A stretch of 64,000 nt of DNA from Ignavibacteria bacterium (lineage in GTDB: Bacteria; Bacteroidota; Ignavibacteria; Tepidaquicellales; Tepidaquicellaceae): NCBI GenBank assembly GCA_041649015.1, contig JBAZNU010000001.1, positions 62,001-126,000 on the forward strand. The letters are read 5' to 3'. Of this stretch, positions 42,333 to 51,249 are shown piece after piece (position 1 is the stretch's first letter; the number at the start of each line of letters is the position of its first letter). Made by a program: the position numbers and the translations under genes. The notes beneath the pieces were generated by a model. That model was not told where the DNA came from. It did no database searches and saw nothing but the letters and a program-made list of their open reading frames with translations.

Positions 42333-43568
42333 ATGAGTGAATTAATAAACAACAGCAGCGAGAGAGTACAAAAACTTAAACAACTTCTACTGAAACTGCA
42401 TGAGGATGAAAGCCTTGAAAAAACAAAAGCTGATCTTGAAGAGATGCTGGGTCAGGTTCCTTACGGAGAGGTTGTACAAGCAGAGCAGGAGTTAATAAAT
42501 GAAGGACTTCCGCCGCAGGAAATACAGAAATACTGCGACATGCATTCACGAGCACTTAAAGATAACATTGACCTTACATTCATGAAGCCCGTTCCGGAGG
42601 GGCATCCCGTGGATACGTTAAGAATGGAAAACAGAGCTATTGAAGCAGAACTAGCAAAATTAAAGGATATATTTATTAAGTGTAAGTTCAACAAGGATTC
42701 GGTAAACATTCCGGAAGTTGTAAATCAACTAAAAGGAATTTTCAATCTGCTCATGGACGTTGAAAAGCATTACATGAAAAAGGAGAACATAATATTTTCT
42801 ATTCTTGAAAAGTATAATATAACAGGACCTTCGACTGTGATGTGGGGAAAAGATGATGAGGTAAGGCAGTTTTTAAAGTCATCAATAAGCGTGCTTAACG
42901 ACAATGAGAAGGTAGGTGCAGATACTCTTCAAGGATACATAGACCTCATGCTATCACCAACTGCAGAAGCATTACAGGAAATGATTGACAAGGAAGAGAA
43001 GATATTATTCCCAATGTGTCTGGATAAGTTTACTGATATTGACTGGTATGATGTTTATAAGCAAGCTGATGATATCGGCAATTGCATTTACGTACCAACA
43101 AAAGAGTGGAAGCCTGAAGGAGTACTGGTTGAAAATGAGGGAAGCAATGTAACATCAGATAAGATAAAACTTTCGACGGGATCATTTACTGTTGAAGAAC
43201 TTGAATCTCTTTTAGATTCGGTGCCATTTGACATAACATTTGTTGATAAAGACGACAAGGTGAAGTTCTTTTCGCATGGTAATCAAAGGATATTTGAAAG
43301 AAGCAAAGCTATACTTGGAAGACAGGTTCAGTTTTGCCATCCACCATCAAGCGTACATATAGTTGATAAGATAATTGATGATTTCAGGTCAGGGAAACAG
43401 GATTCAGCAAAGTTCTGGATAAACTTCAAAGGGATGTTTGTTCATATAGCTTACTATGCCATAAGAAATAAGAACGGTGAATATCTGGGAACTGCAGAAA
43501 TAACTCAGGATATAGCAGAACTAAAAAAGACAGAAGGTGAAAGGAGATTACTGACTTATGACAAGTAA
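42333..43568 (+). CDS. DUF438 protein with hemerythrin-like and PAS domains
   Basis: A 411-residue three-part protein. Residues ~1-90 are the DUF438 region (KLHEDESLEKTKADLEEMLG and GLPPQEIQKYCDMHS). Residues ~95-230 are a hemerythrin-like helical domain with His and Glu ligands (GHPVDTLRMENRAI, EKHYMKKENIIF, KEEKILFPMCLD). Residues ~285-400 are a PAS fold (VDKDDKVKFFSHGNQRIF, HIAYYAIRNKNGEYLG). DUF438/hemerythrin proteins are associated with response to oxygen or nitric oxide at a di-iron site. It overlaps the next gene by 11 bp, so the two are coupled. Likely sensor or carrier for nitrosative or oxidative stress; the ligand is inferred. Confidence 0.85.
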   Translation: MSELINNSSERVQKLKQLLLKLHEDESLEKTKADLEEMLGQVPYGEVVQAEQELINEGLPPQEIQKYCDMHSRALKDNIDLTFMKPVPEGHPVDTLRMENRAIEAELAKLKDIFIKCKFNKDSVNIPEVVNQLKGIFNLLMDVEKHYMKKENIIFSILEKYNITGPSTVMWGKDDEVRQFLKSSISVLNDNEKVGADTLQGYIDLMLSPTAEALQEMIDKEEKILFPMCLDKFTDIDWYDVYKQADDIGNCIYVPTKEWKPEGVLVENEGSNVTSDKIKLSTGSFTVEELESLLDSVPFDITFVDKDDKVKFFSHGNQRIFERSKAILGRQVQFCHPPSSVHIVDKIIDDFRSGKQDSAKFWINFKGMFVHIAYYAIRNKNGEYLGTAEITQDIAELKKTEGERRLLTYDK

Positions 43569-44076
43569 ACTAATTATTACACCTGATATAAAAGTAGCGG
43601 AACTGCTGAAAGAATATCCGCAACTTGAGGATAAACTAATTGAGATTGCACCGGTATTTGTAAAACTTAAGAACCCAATACTAAGGAAGACTATTGCAAA
43701 AGTCACAACACTTAAACAGGCATCAGTAGTGGGAAAAGTAAGTATAGGAGATTTAATTAATAAGTTAAGAGCAGAGGTTGGACAAGGAAATACTGATTTA
43801 TCAGCTGAAAAAAGTGAAGAGGGAGAAAAGCCGGACTGGATTGACGAGACTAACATAAGAAAATTTTATGATGCGAGAGAAGACCTTGAAGCAGGAGTAC
43901 ATCCGGTAAATAAGGTTGTTCAGGAAACAAACAAGCTTAAGGCAGGAGAAATATATTTGTTGGTTACATCATTTACACCCGCACCGCTGATTGATATGGT
44001 GTCGGCAAAGGGATTTCAGGTATATTCAGCGGATATGATGGATGGGAGAGTTTTGACCTATTTCAGAAAACAGTAA
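43558..44076 (+). CDS. DUF1858 plus DUF2249 domain protein
   Basis: A 172-residue protein with a DUF1858-type N-terminus (IITPDIKVAELLKEYPQLED and EIAPVFVKLKNPILRKT) and a C-terminal DUF2249 fold (DAREDLEAGVHPVNKVVQE and TSFTPAPLIDMVSAKGFQV). DUF2249 domains are SirA/TusA-related and accompany hemerythrin and Rrf2 genes in anaerobic and NO-responsive modules. It starts inside the DUF438 gene (11-bp overlap) and is translationally coupled. No cysteine of TusA type is seen in the DUF2249 part, so sulfur transfer is not supported. Function otherwise unknown. Confidence 0.8.
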   Translation: MTSKLIITPDIKVAELLKEYPQLEDKLIEIAPVFVKLKNPILRKTIAKVTTLKQASVVGKVSIGDLINKLRAEVGQGNTDLSAEKSEEGEKPDWIDETNIRKFYDAREDLEAGVHPVNKVVQETNKLKAGEIYLLVTSFTPAPLIDMVSAKGFQVYSADMMDGRVLTYFRKQ

Positions 44077-44098
44077 AAATTTGAAGAGTATTAATTTC

Positions 44099-44125
44099 TG
44101 CCCCTGCTTCTTAATAGCAGGGGCA
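44099..44125. terminator. Stem-loop between convergent DUF2249 and NapH-like genes
   Basis: TGCCCCTGCT / AGCAGGGGCA, a perfect 10-bp stem with a 7-base loop. T-rich sequence on the plus strand after it is weak (GTTATATT), so it may act in either direction. Confidence 0.75.
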
Positions 44126-44140
44126 GGTTATATTAAAATA

Positions 44141-45205
44141 TTATCTTCTCACATCGTTATTCATCTTTTCAATTGATTCAGAATCAGTAGGATGTCCGAG
44201 ATTGTCTATATTTTTATGGTGAAATAAATATTCTTCTTTTGTTATCTTGTTTTGCCAGTAACCAGTTATCATACCGAAACCCGTAACAAGCATAAATAAT
44301 CCTACTACTCCTATTGCAACCCACTTCTTATTGATTGTTTTCTTAATGACAATATTTTTAAGTTCAAGAGTATCCTTAACAGGGCAAACGTCAACGCAGT
44401 TCATACATGAAGAACATTCATCAGAAATTACAGTTTTAATTTTATGAACATTTATAGAAGATGGGCATGCTTTTGTACATAGCTTGCAGTCTATACATGA
44501 GGTAGTGTTCCTCTTAATTTTATTGGGGCTCAACAAAGTCAGAATTCCAAGCAGGGCACCATAAGGGCAGAGAAAGCGGCACCAGAAATTTCGAATAAGA
44601 ATTGACAATACAAAAAGAATTGAGATGACTATGAGTGAGAATCTTGATATATCAGCAAAGAAATAATACATTTTGATGTCTGCCATAATATTATAAGTAT
44701 CTTCAAGAAAAGCTTTAATAGCCATATCCGTCATCAGGAAGAAAATTGAATACACGAAGAAACCAAGAAGAAGATATTTAAGGCTTCTCAGAAGATAATC
44801 GAGAAACTTAGGAAGTTTAAGTTTTCTCTTAAAGATTTTTTCTCCAAGGTCACCGAGAAGTTCAGAAAGAAAGCCGACAGGACAAAACCAGCTGCAGAAT
44901 GATTTCCCGAAAACAAGCGATATTAAAACTATTGCGGTAAAAATAAAGAATCCTGCTGGATGAACAAGACTGATTTCTCCGGTCATAAGAAAAAGGTAAA
45001 AACTCATGAGGGAACTTATAGGCAGAAAGCCGTCAACCCCGGGGGGACGGGAATAGAAGGGAGCCGAGCCCTGCGATTCAAGAAAATTTATGAATAAATA
45101 AAATTCAACACCTATCCATATACAAAGTAGAGCAAAGGCAAGCTGAATGTAGAACCTGTAATCACGGATTTTGAATTTCTTAGATCTTTTAGATACTGTT
45201 TTCAT
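44141..45205 (-). CDS. NapH/RdxA-like membrane ferredoxin protein
   Basis: A 354-residue integral membrane protein. About five or six hydrophobic segments surround CSWFCPVGFLSE and CRFLCPYGALLG, the NapH/NosR-type motifs. A C-terminal bis-[4Fe-4S] ferredoxin follows (CIDCKLCTKACPSS and CSSCMNCVDVCPVK), with a final single TM segment (VAIGVVGLFMLVTGFGMI). Such proteins move electrons from the quinol pool toward periplasmic reductases or act in Cu/heme assembly. The gene shares its direction with the Rrf2 regulator directly upstream (55-bp gap from the regulator stop). The partner reductase is not in the window. Confidence 0.85.
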   Translation of the reverse strand: MKTVSKRSKKFKIRDYRFYIQLAFALLCIWIGVEFYLFINFLESQGSAPFYSRPPGVDGFLPISSLMSFYLFLMTGEISLVHPAGFFIFTAIVLISLVFGKSFCSWFCPVGFLSELLGDLGEKIFKRKLKLPKFLDYLLRSLKYLLLGFFVYSIFFLMTDMAIKAFLEDTYNIMADIKMYYFFADISRFSLIVISILFVLSILIRNFWCRFLCPYGALLGILTLLSPNKIKRNTTSCIDCKLCTKACPSSINVHKIKTVISDECSSCMNCVDVCPVKDTLELKNIVIKKTINKKWVAIGVVGLFMLVTGFGMITGYWQNKITKEEYLFHHKNIDNLGHPTDSESIEKMNNDVRR

Positions 45206-45260
45206 TTGAATGAATAAATTTAACTTATTCCTCCTAAGTTAATTTATTCCTCTGCTAAAC

Positions 45261-45701
45261 TTAGTTATTGTTTATCGTCTTAATCTTTGCGATGGTCTTC
45301 TTTCTGAATTGGTCCAGAGTTTCATTTGACAACATTTCATAAGCATCTTTCCTTAGTTTGCCCCACTTATTATGCACTGGGCAAGGGTTCTTTGGAGTGC
45401 AATTAGGAAAGCCAAGCACGCAGTTGTTGAATAAAGACAGACCATCAATAGCCTCGACAATTTCTATGAGCTTAATCTGTGAGGGCTTTCTGTCAAGAAA
45501 AAAGCCTCCTGAATTTCCCTTCTTGGAAGCAACGAGTTTTTTCAAAGTAAGACTCTGAAGAATCTTAGAAACAAACTCCCTCGGGATTTTTAGTTTTTTT
45601 GATATTTCATCCGCAGAAGCCATAGTATGATCTTCAAGGGTTGAAAGATAGAGAACTGCTTGCAGTCCATACTCACATTTTTTAGAGAATATAACAGTCA
45701 T
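45261..45701 (-). CDS. Rrf2-family transcriptional regulator with Fe-S cysteines
   Basis: A 146-residue regulator. An N-terminal winged helix (FSKKCEYGLQAVLYLSTLED, ISKKLKIPREFVSKILQSLT, SKKGNSGGFFLDRKPS) is followed by the cysteine triad C-x6-C-x5-C in FNNCVLGFPNCTPKNPCPVH. Rrf2 proteins such as NsrR and IscR bind a [2Fe-2S] or [4Fe-4S] cluster there and sense NO or iron status. The frame opens upstream from a TTG, but ATG at 45701 gives MTVIFSKKCEYGL, the normal family N-terminus. It probably controls the NapH-like gene and perhaps the neighbouring DUF438 pair; target sites were not identified. Confidence 0.88.
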   Translation of the reverse strand: MTVIFSKKCEYGLQAVLYLSTLEDHTMASADEISKKLKIPREFVSKILQSLTLKKLVASKKGNSGGFFLDRKPSQIKLIEIVEAIDGLSLFNNCVLGFPNCTPKNPCPVHNKWGKLRKDAYEMLSNETLDQFRKKTIAKIKTINNN

Positions 45702-46032
45702 ATTGTAATCAGATATATTTATCTTATTAAATATAATTACTTTGTCCGATTTAAACAATAGAAAAATAACTGAGCATAGATTTTTATGATATTTTTAAAA
45801 AAGGACTTTATTAAACACAAATATAAAGATGCAGATAATAGTACAGGATAAAAGGTAATAAATATGCGTACTTTATGCGCACTTATTGCATACATATATG
45901 TGATAACAGTTTATCAAATTAATGAAATCTATTTGGATTTTGAATTAAAGAAACAAAATAAATATGAGACTTTTAAAATAAAAAGTCCGCACTGAAATCA
46001 GTGCGGACTTTCAACTACAAAAATATTTGATA
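45702..46032. other. 331-bp intergenic region
   Basis: It contains the Rrf2 promoter on the left and a strong terminator at 45982-46011 for the S9 peptidase gene. A palindrome-like GTACTTTATGCGCACTT near 45867 is seen but unassigned. No gene. Confidence 0.5.
45982..46011 (-). terminator. Terminator of the S9 peptidase gene
   Basis: AAAGTCCGCACTGA / TCAGTGCGGACTTT, a perfect 14-bp stem with a two-base loop (45982-46011), followed on the minus strand by TTTATTTTAAAAG. It lies 22 bp after the peptidase stop at 46033. Confidence 0.9.
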
Positions 46033-47907
46033 TTATTTCAAGTGCTTCTTTAAGAATGTTTCCATAGCACCGTAGAAATCAAATCGGTTTTCTTCGTTGC
46101 GGAAACCATGACCTTCGTTGTCTTTTACCATGTATTCAACATCGACTCCGCGTTTCTTCATTGCCTCAACCATCTGGTCTGACTCGGCGATGTTTACTCT
46201 CGGATCCATTTTTCCCTGAACCACTAACAAAGGAGCGACAATTTTATCTGCATGGAAAACGGGTGACGCCGAAACGAACAGGGCACTATCAACCTCCGGA
46301 TTACCAACCATTTCATACATCATTTTTCTGAAAGGTTCCCAGTAGGGAGGAATGGTCTTCATGAATGTGAAAAGGTTTGAAACGCCGACATAGTCAACGC
46401 CGCAAGCGTAAAGTTCAGGCGAGAATGCAAGACCCGCAAGTGTAGCATAACCGCCGTAACTGCCTCCGTAGATTCCTACTTTCTTAGGATTAGCAACGCC
46501 TTCAGAGATGAGCCATTTTACGCCGTCTGATACATCATCCTGCATTTTCTTTCCCCACTCCCTGAAAGATGCTTCCCAGAATTTTTTTCCGTAGCCGGTT
46601 GAACCTCTATAATTCACCTGCAGGACTGCAAAGCCTCTGTTTGCAAGGAATTGCACTTCAGGGTTGAATCCCCAGTTATCACGTGCCCAGGGACCGCCGT
46701 GAATATTCATAACTACAGGAAGATTCTTTGGTTCAACACCGACAGGCAGAGTTAAATAACCGTGTATAGTGAGACCATCTCTGGATTTATATGTTACGGG
46801 TTTCTGTACAGATAATTCATTTTCATTCAACCATGGGCTTACCTCGACTATTTTTGATAATTTATCTGACGCTGCGTCATAAAAATAATATGAACCCAAT
46901 GATCTATCGCTGTATGTTCTAACGAGGAATTTGTCTTCATTTTTATTTAAACCTGTAATAACAACTTCATAGTCACCCAGCTCTTTTTTTAGCCTGTCAT
47001 ATCTTTTTTCGGTTTCAGAATCGAGAAACTTCAATTCTCTTTTTTCTTTAACGTAAGAAATTGTTGTTAATACTTTTCTTTTTCTCGAATAACTCAAACC
47101 GCTAACATCAACGTCCGGATTTTCATACATTACTTCAATTTCTTTGCCGTTTGCAATATCATATTTCACAATAGCGCTTTTATCACGTCCGAGATTAGAG
47201 GATGCATACATGAACTTATTATCGAAAGTAAAAAACAGAGGATTGAGTTCATCCCTGAAGTTTGTTACGAGGACCTCTTTGAATGGCTCGTCCTCCGTCC
47301 CCCTGTAAAGCACTACGCTATTAACACCGTCTGAGGCGGTCGCAACTCTAAGTTTTCCGTCGTGGTCGGTAATCCATCCCATAATATTGCCGGGATTTTC
47401 AGCAATCATTTTCTTTTCGCCGGTATTCACGTTTAGTCTGTAAACATCGAATGCCTGCGGATTTCTTTCATTCATGCTGATAAGCATGTAATCATCAATG
47501 TCCTCAAGGTCATCAACAATTCCTGCTCTGACTTTGTCTTCGGGTGTAAGCAGTTTTAAATCACTTCCGTCTTTGTTAACGGAGTAAAGCTTGAAGTTTT
47601 CATCACCTGCTTTATCCTGAAGGTACATTATTTTGTTGTTACCCTTCCAGAAGTAGGAGGTAATATCTCTTTCTTTAGCTGAGGTAATTCTGACGGCATC
47701 ATTATCGCCGATTTTCTGAACGAAGATGTTTAAACGAGATTCCCATGGTGCAAGAAAAGAAAAATAATTTCCATCGGGAGATATTTGATAGCCCGTCTTT
47801 TCGGGATTTTTGAAGAAATCCTTTAAAGGAATTTCCCTTACCTGTGCATTAAGAGCAAATGATACTAACATGAAAATTGCAAGATTAAATAATATTAATT
47901 TTTTCAT
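46033..47907 (-). CDS. S9 family (prolyl-oligopeptidase-type) peptidase
   Basis: A 624-residue exported peptidase. A signal peptide (MKKLILFNLAIFMLVSFALN) is followed by an N-terminal beta-propeller-like region (~25-380) and a C-terminal alpha/beta hydrolase. The catalytic Ser is in GIYGGSYGGYAT, the Asp in VVQGKMDPRVN, and the His in NEGHGFRNEEN near the C-terminus. NIHGGPWARDNWGF is the oxyanion-loop region. Cleaves short peptides, probably in the periplasm. It is monocistronic, with a strong terminator. Confidence 0.92.
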   Translation of the reverse strand: MKKLILFNLAIFMLVSFALNAQVREIPLKDFFKNPEKTGYQISPDGNYFSFLAPWESRLNIFVQKIGDNDAVRITSAKERDITSYFWKGNNKIMYLQDKAGDENFKLYSVNKDGSDLKLLTPEDKVRAGIVDDLEDIDDYMLISMNERNPQAFDVYRLNVNTGEKKMIAENPGNIMGWITDHDGKLRVATASDGVNSVVLYRGTEDEPFKEVLVTNFRDELNPLFFTFDNKFMYASSNLGRDKSAIVKYDIANGKEIEVMYENPDVDVSGLSYSRKRKVLTTISYVKEKRELKFLDSETEKRYDRLKKELGDYEVVITGLNKNEDKFLVRTYSDRSLGSYYFYDAASDKLSKIVEVSPWLNENELSVQKPVTYKSRDGLTIHGYLTLPVGVEPKNLPVVMNIHGGPWARDNWGFNPEVQFLANRGFAVLQVNYRGSTGYGKKFWEASFREWGKKMQDDVSDGVKWLISEGVANPKKVGIYGGSYGGYATLAGLAFSPELYACGVDYVGVSNLFTFMKTIPPYWEPFRKMMYEMVGNPEVDSALFVSASPVFHADKIVAPLLVVQGKMDPRVNIAESDQMVEAMKKRGVDVEYMVKDNEGHGFRNEENRFDFYGAMETFLKKHLK

Positions 47908-48022
47908 AATAGTTATAATATTAAAAAGTTTATAGATAATAGATTATACGAATATATTACATATAAAGTTATGTTACTATTATAATTTAAATACACTAAC
48001 CCGAGGATTATCCCGGTATATA

Positions 48023-48967
48023 TTAAATAGTGTTTTTAATCTTAATAATTTCCGCGGCAATACTGATTGCGATTTCATCCGGCGTTTCACTTTTAATCTT
48101 TAAACCAATCGGTGAATGTACTCTTTCAATCAGCAAGGGATCGATTCCTTCTTTCTTCAGCTCTTTATAAAGTGCTCTTACTTTTGATTCACTTCCCATC
48201 ATCCCGATGTACTTCACATTCTTGTTCAAGACTGCACGTAATACATCTTTATCCTGCAGGTGTCCGGGAGTTACAATAACGACGAAAGAATAAGCATCTT
48301 CAATTATGTTATCAGTGGATTTTACAAAATCCTCGATAATAATTTCATCTGCGTATTTATTTTCCTTCAGTGTTTCAACATCTTTGCGGTTATCAACAAC
48401 TATGACTTTAAAATCAAGTTGTGACATTACTTTTGAAATTGCAAGTCCCACGTGCCCCCCGCCGAATACATATACTCTGTTTCTAACTCCAATTCTTTCG
48501 GAATATACACCGGTTTTTGCGTCGAACCCTGTCAAGTGCGTTGGTTGATCCGAATGAACAAATGAGTTTTCCGAAATTATTAAGCTGCCTTCTTTGTGTG
48601 TGTCAGAAGCTTTGATGATTTTTTCTACTGTTGCGACATCTTTATTTTTAAGCATTACAAAACCTATTATTTGTACGCCGTTGCAAATCATGCCGATGCT
48701 TTCGGGAGCGTCGCCAAGAAGCTTGTATTCTTTGAAGTAATTCTTTGTAACAGATTTAATGTAAAGCTCTTTGCATTCATCTATAACCATACCTTCAACT
48801 TTACCTCCTCCGACGCTTCCCCGGGCACTGCCTTCCGGTGTTACAAACATTTTGAACCCTGCTCTACCGGGCGTTGAATGGTCAGCATCGTAGACCACGG
48901 CAAGTGCAAGACTACCGTGCTTATTAAGATTATCATTTAACTCCTGCCAGAAATTTATCTGTTTCAT
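48023..48967 (-). CDS. xdhC: XdhC-family molybdenum-hydroxylase maturation factor
   Basis: A 314-residue protein. Residues ~1-125 form the XdhC/CoxI N-terminal domain (AGFKMFVTPEGSARGSVGGG). Residues ~165-310 form a C-terminal Rossmann fold (RVYVFGGGHVGLAISKVM, VVIVTPGHLQDKDVLR, KYIGMMGSESKVRALY). XdhC proteins insert the sulfurated molybdenum cofactor into xanthine dehydrogenase. Its ATG overlaps the stop of the large-subunit gene (TAATG), so it is translated from the same mRNA. It may also serve the XdhD-like enzyme at 21571, whose operon has a MocA-like gene but no XdhC. Confidence 0.9.
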   Translation of the reverse strand: MKQINFWQELNDNLNKHGSLALAVVYDADHSTPGRAGFKMFVTPEGSARGSVGGGKVEGMVIDECKELYIKSVTKNYFKEYKLLGDAPESIGMICNGVQIIGFVMLKNKDVATVEKIIKASDTHKEGSLIISENSFVHSDQPTHLTGFDAKTGVYSERIGVRNRVYVFGGGHVGLAISKVMSQLDFKVIVVDNRKDVETLKENKYADEIIIEDFVKSTDNIIEDAYSFVVIVTPGHLQDKDVLRAVLNKNVKYIGMMGSESKVRALYKELKKEGIDPLLIERVHSPIGLKIKSETPDEIAISIAAEIIKIKNTI

Positions 48968-51249
48968 TACGTGATTGATTTTTTAAGTGACTTTCCTTTG
49001 TACAAACTCATCAATACTCTTTCCGGTGTCATCGGTGATGTATAGTTGAATTCTGCATCTTTATTAAATGCTTCAATTGCATTCCTTAAAGCAAAGTAAG
49101 AAGCTATACCGTACATAAACGGAGGTTCGCCGATTGCTTTAGAGTTTAATGGTCCCGGTTTATTAAATGAGTTTTCGAGAAAATCTATTTCAAAAACTTC
49201 GGGAGTATAATTTATGTCCGGTACTTTATAAGCAGAAAGTGTGCTCGTAAGAAGTTTTCCTTCTTTGTCATGAATAATTTCTTCCATTGTCATCCACCCA
49301 ATACCCTGCATTAACGCACCTTCTGCCTGACTTCTGTCGATAACATTATTGATGCTTTGTCCGAAATCGTGTACTGCATGAACTCTTTCAATCTTGTAAG
49401 TTCCCCTGAGACAGTCAACTTTAGCGGTTATCAATGCAGTACCGTAAACGTGATATGCAAATGGTTTACCCCTATTAATTTTCGTATCAAAAAATATTTC
49501 AGGCGTTGCATAGAATGCGTGTTCAGAAAGGTCAATCCTATTAATGTAAGCCTGCAGAACAATTTCTTTCCAGGTTTCTTCTCGTTCAACACCGTTCAGA
49601 TACACCTTTTCATATTGAACTTCGACTATATCAGTTTCTTCAAGATTATTCTTCGATTTATAGAACTTCACGAGTCTTTCGAGAATGTTTCTGCAAGCTA
49701 TAAGCGTTGCGTTACCGTTCATATCCGCACCGCTGCTTGCCGCCGTGGCTGATGTGTTAGCATTTCGTGTGGTGTTCGTGGTTTCGGATTTAATATTAGA
49801 AACATCTATCCCAAAAACAGAAGCTGCAATCTGCCGAATTTTCATATTAACACCCTGTCCCATTTCAACCGCACCCGTACTGACGCCAACGCTCCCGTCA
49901 TTGTAAACATGAACCAAAGAACTTGCTTGGTTCAGCATTGTGTTTGTAAATGATATTCCGAAACATATCGGCATTAATGCAAAACCTTTCTTAAACAGTT
50001 TGTTCTCTGAGTTGAATGCTTCTGTCTCTTTCTTTACTTTTTCTATATCAATCTTCTTATTAAGAGTGTCAAAGCAAATCCGAGCTTTACAGTTTTCGGT
50101 TTTCTGACCGAAAGGAAATTCTTCACCTTCATTGAAAAGGTTCACGGATTGTATCTGATGAGCATCAAGTCCAAGTATTTTGGCTGATTTATGAATAGCC
50201 GATTCAATAACAAACATTCCCTGCGGACCACCAAATCCCCTAAATGCAGTGTTTGGAGCAAGATTCGTTTTGCAGCACCATCCTATTGCTTTAACGTTTG
50301 GAATAAAATAGCTGTTTGTACAGTGTGCAAGGGTTCTGTCAAGAATAGCAGTTGATAAATCTGCGGCAGCACCCGAATTCTGATAATACGTTACTTCATA
50401 GGCAAGAATTTTACCCACTTTTGAAAGACCAATTTTGTAATCGGAAACGTATGGATGCCGCTTGCCTGTCAGCCTCATATCATCATGTCTTGCAAGTATA
50501 AGTTTTACAGGCCTCTTCAGCTTGTACGCAGCGAGTGCCGTCATTACAGCCCAGGCCGTTGCCTGATCTTCCTTGCCCCCAAACCCGCCGCCGAGCCTTA
50601 CAACTTCCGATTCTATGAAATGTGCAGGGAGGTTTAAAACTCTTGACGCTATTCGCTGAACAGTTGACGGGCTTTGAGTTGAGGATATTATTTTAATTCC
50701 GTTACCTTCTGCTGGTAAAGTAACAGCAGCCTGAGTTTCCAAATAAAGATGCTCCTGCCCCCCCGATTCAACGGTATCTTCTAATATTAAATCGCATTTT
50801 TCCCACACTTCTTCGATATTTCCGTTTTGATAAACTTTTGGTGTTTTAACAATCAGACTGTTTTTCTTAAAAGCTTCTTTAGGATCAGTGATAACTTCAA
50901 GAAGTTCGTACTCGGCTTTAACTTTTTTAACCGCAGCACGCGCCTGTGCCTGAGTTCTCGCCACTATAAAGGCAATCGGCTCACCAATAAATTCAACTTC
51001 ATTCACAGAAAATAGTTTTTCATCCTGTATTATACCGCCTATCTGATTTTCACCAGGAATATCTTTGTAAGTAAATATCGCTGCAACTCCTTCAGAACTT
51101 TTTGCATCTTCAAAGTTAATGCTTTTTATTTTCCCGTGAGCTATCGGAGAAGAATAAACAGCTCCATGCAGGGTTGATGAGGGAATGCTTAGGTCGTCCA
51201 GGAATAAAGACTCGCCCTTTACGTGCCTTATTGAATCATAATTGTTCAT
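48967..51249 (-). CDS. xdhB: Xanthine dehydrogenase molybdenum-binding subunit
   Basis: A 760-residue large subunit oxidising hypoxanthine/xanthine to urate. Key sites are VVRLGGGFGGKEDQAT, NTAFRGFGGPQGMFVIES (the Arg-Gly-Phe-Gly-Gly form of canonical XDHs), VEMGQGVNMKIRQIA and NSKAIGEPPFMYG with the active-site Glu. Length fits bacterial XdhB. The start at ATG 51249 overlaps the small-subunit stop by 4 bp (ATGA). Order XdhA-XdhB-XdhC is the classical bacterial one. Confidence 0.94.
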   Translation of the reverse strand: MNNYDSIRHVKGESLFLDDLSIPSSTLHGAVYSSPIAHGKIKSINFEDAKSSEGVAAIFTYKDIPGENQIGGIIQDEKLFSVNEVEFIGEPIAFIVARTQAQARAAVKKVKAEYELLEVITDPKEAFKKNSLIVKTPKVYQNGNIEEVWEKCDLILEDTVESGGQEHLYLETQAAVTLPAEGNGIKIISSTQSPSTVQRIASRVLNLPAHFIESEVVRLGGGFGGKEDQATAWAVMTALAAYKLKRPVKLILARHDDMRLTGKRHPYVSDYKIGLSKVGKILAYEVTYYQNSGAAADLSTAILDRTLAHCTNSYFIPNVKAIGWCCKTNLAPNTAFRGFGGPQGMFVIESAIHKSAKILGLDAHQIQSVNLFNEGEEFPFGQKTENCKARICFDTLNKKIDIEKVKKETEAFNSENKLFKKGFALMPICFGISFTNTMLNQASSLVHVYNDGSVGVSTGAVEMGQGVNMKIRQIAASVFGIDVSNIKSETTNTTRNANTSATAASSGADMNGNATLIACRNILERLVKFYKSKNNLEETDIVEVQYEKVYLNGVEREETWKEIVLQAYINRIDLSEHAFYATPEIFFDTKINRGKPFAYHVYGTALITAKVDCLRGTYKIERVHAVHDFGQSINNVIDRSQAEGALMQGIGWMTMEEIIHDKEGKLLTSTLSAYKVPDINYTPEVFEIDFLENSFNKPGPLNSKAIGEPPFMYGIASYFALRNAIEAFNKDAEFNYTSPMTPERVLMSLYKGKSLKKSIT

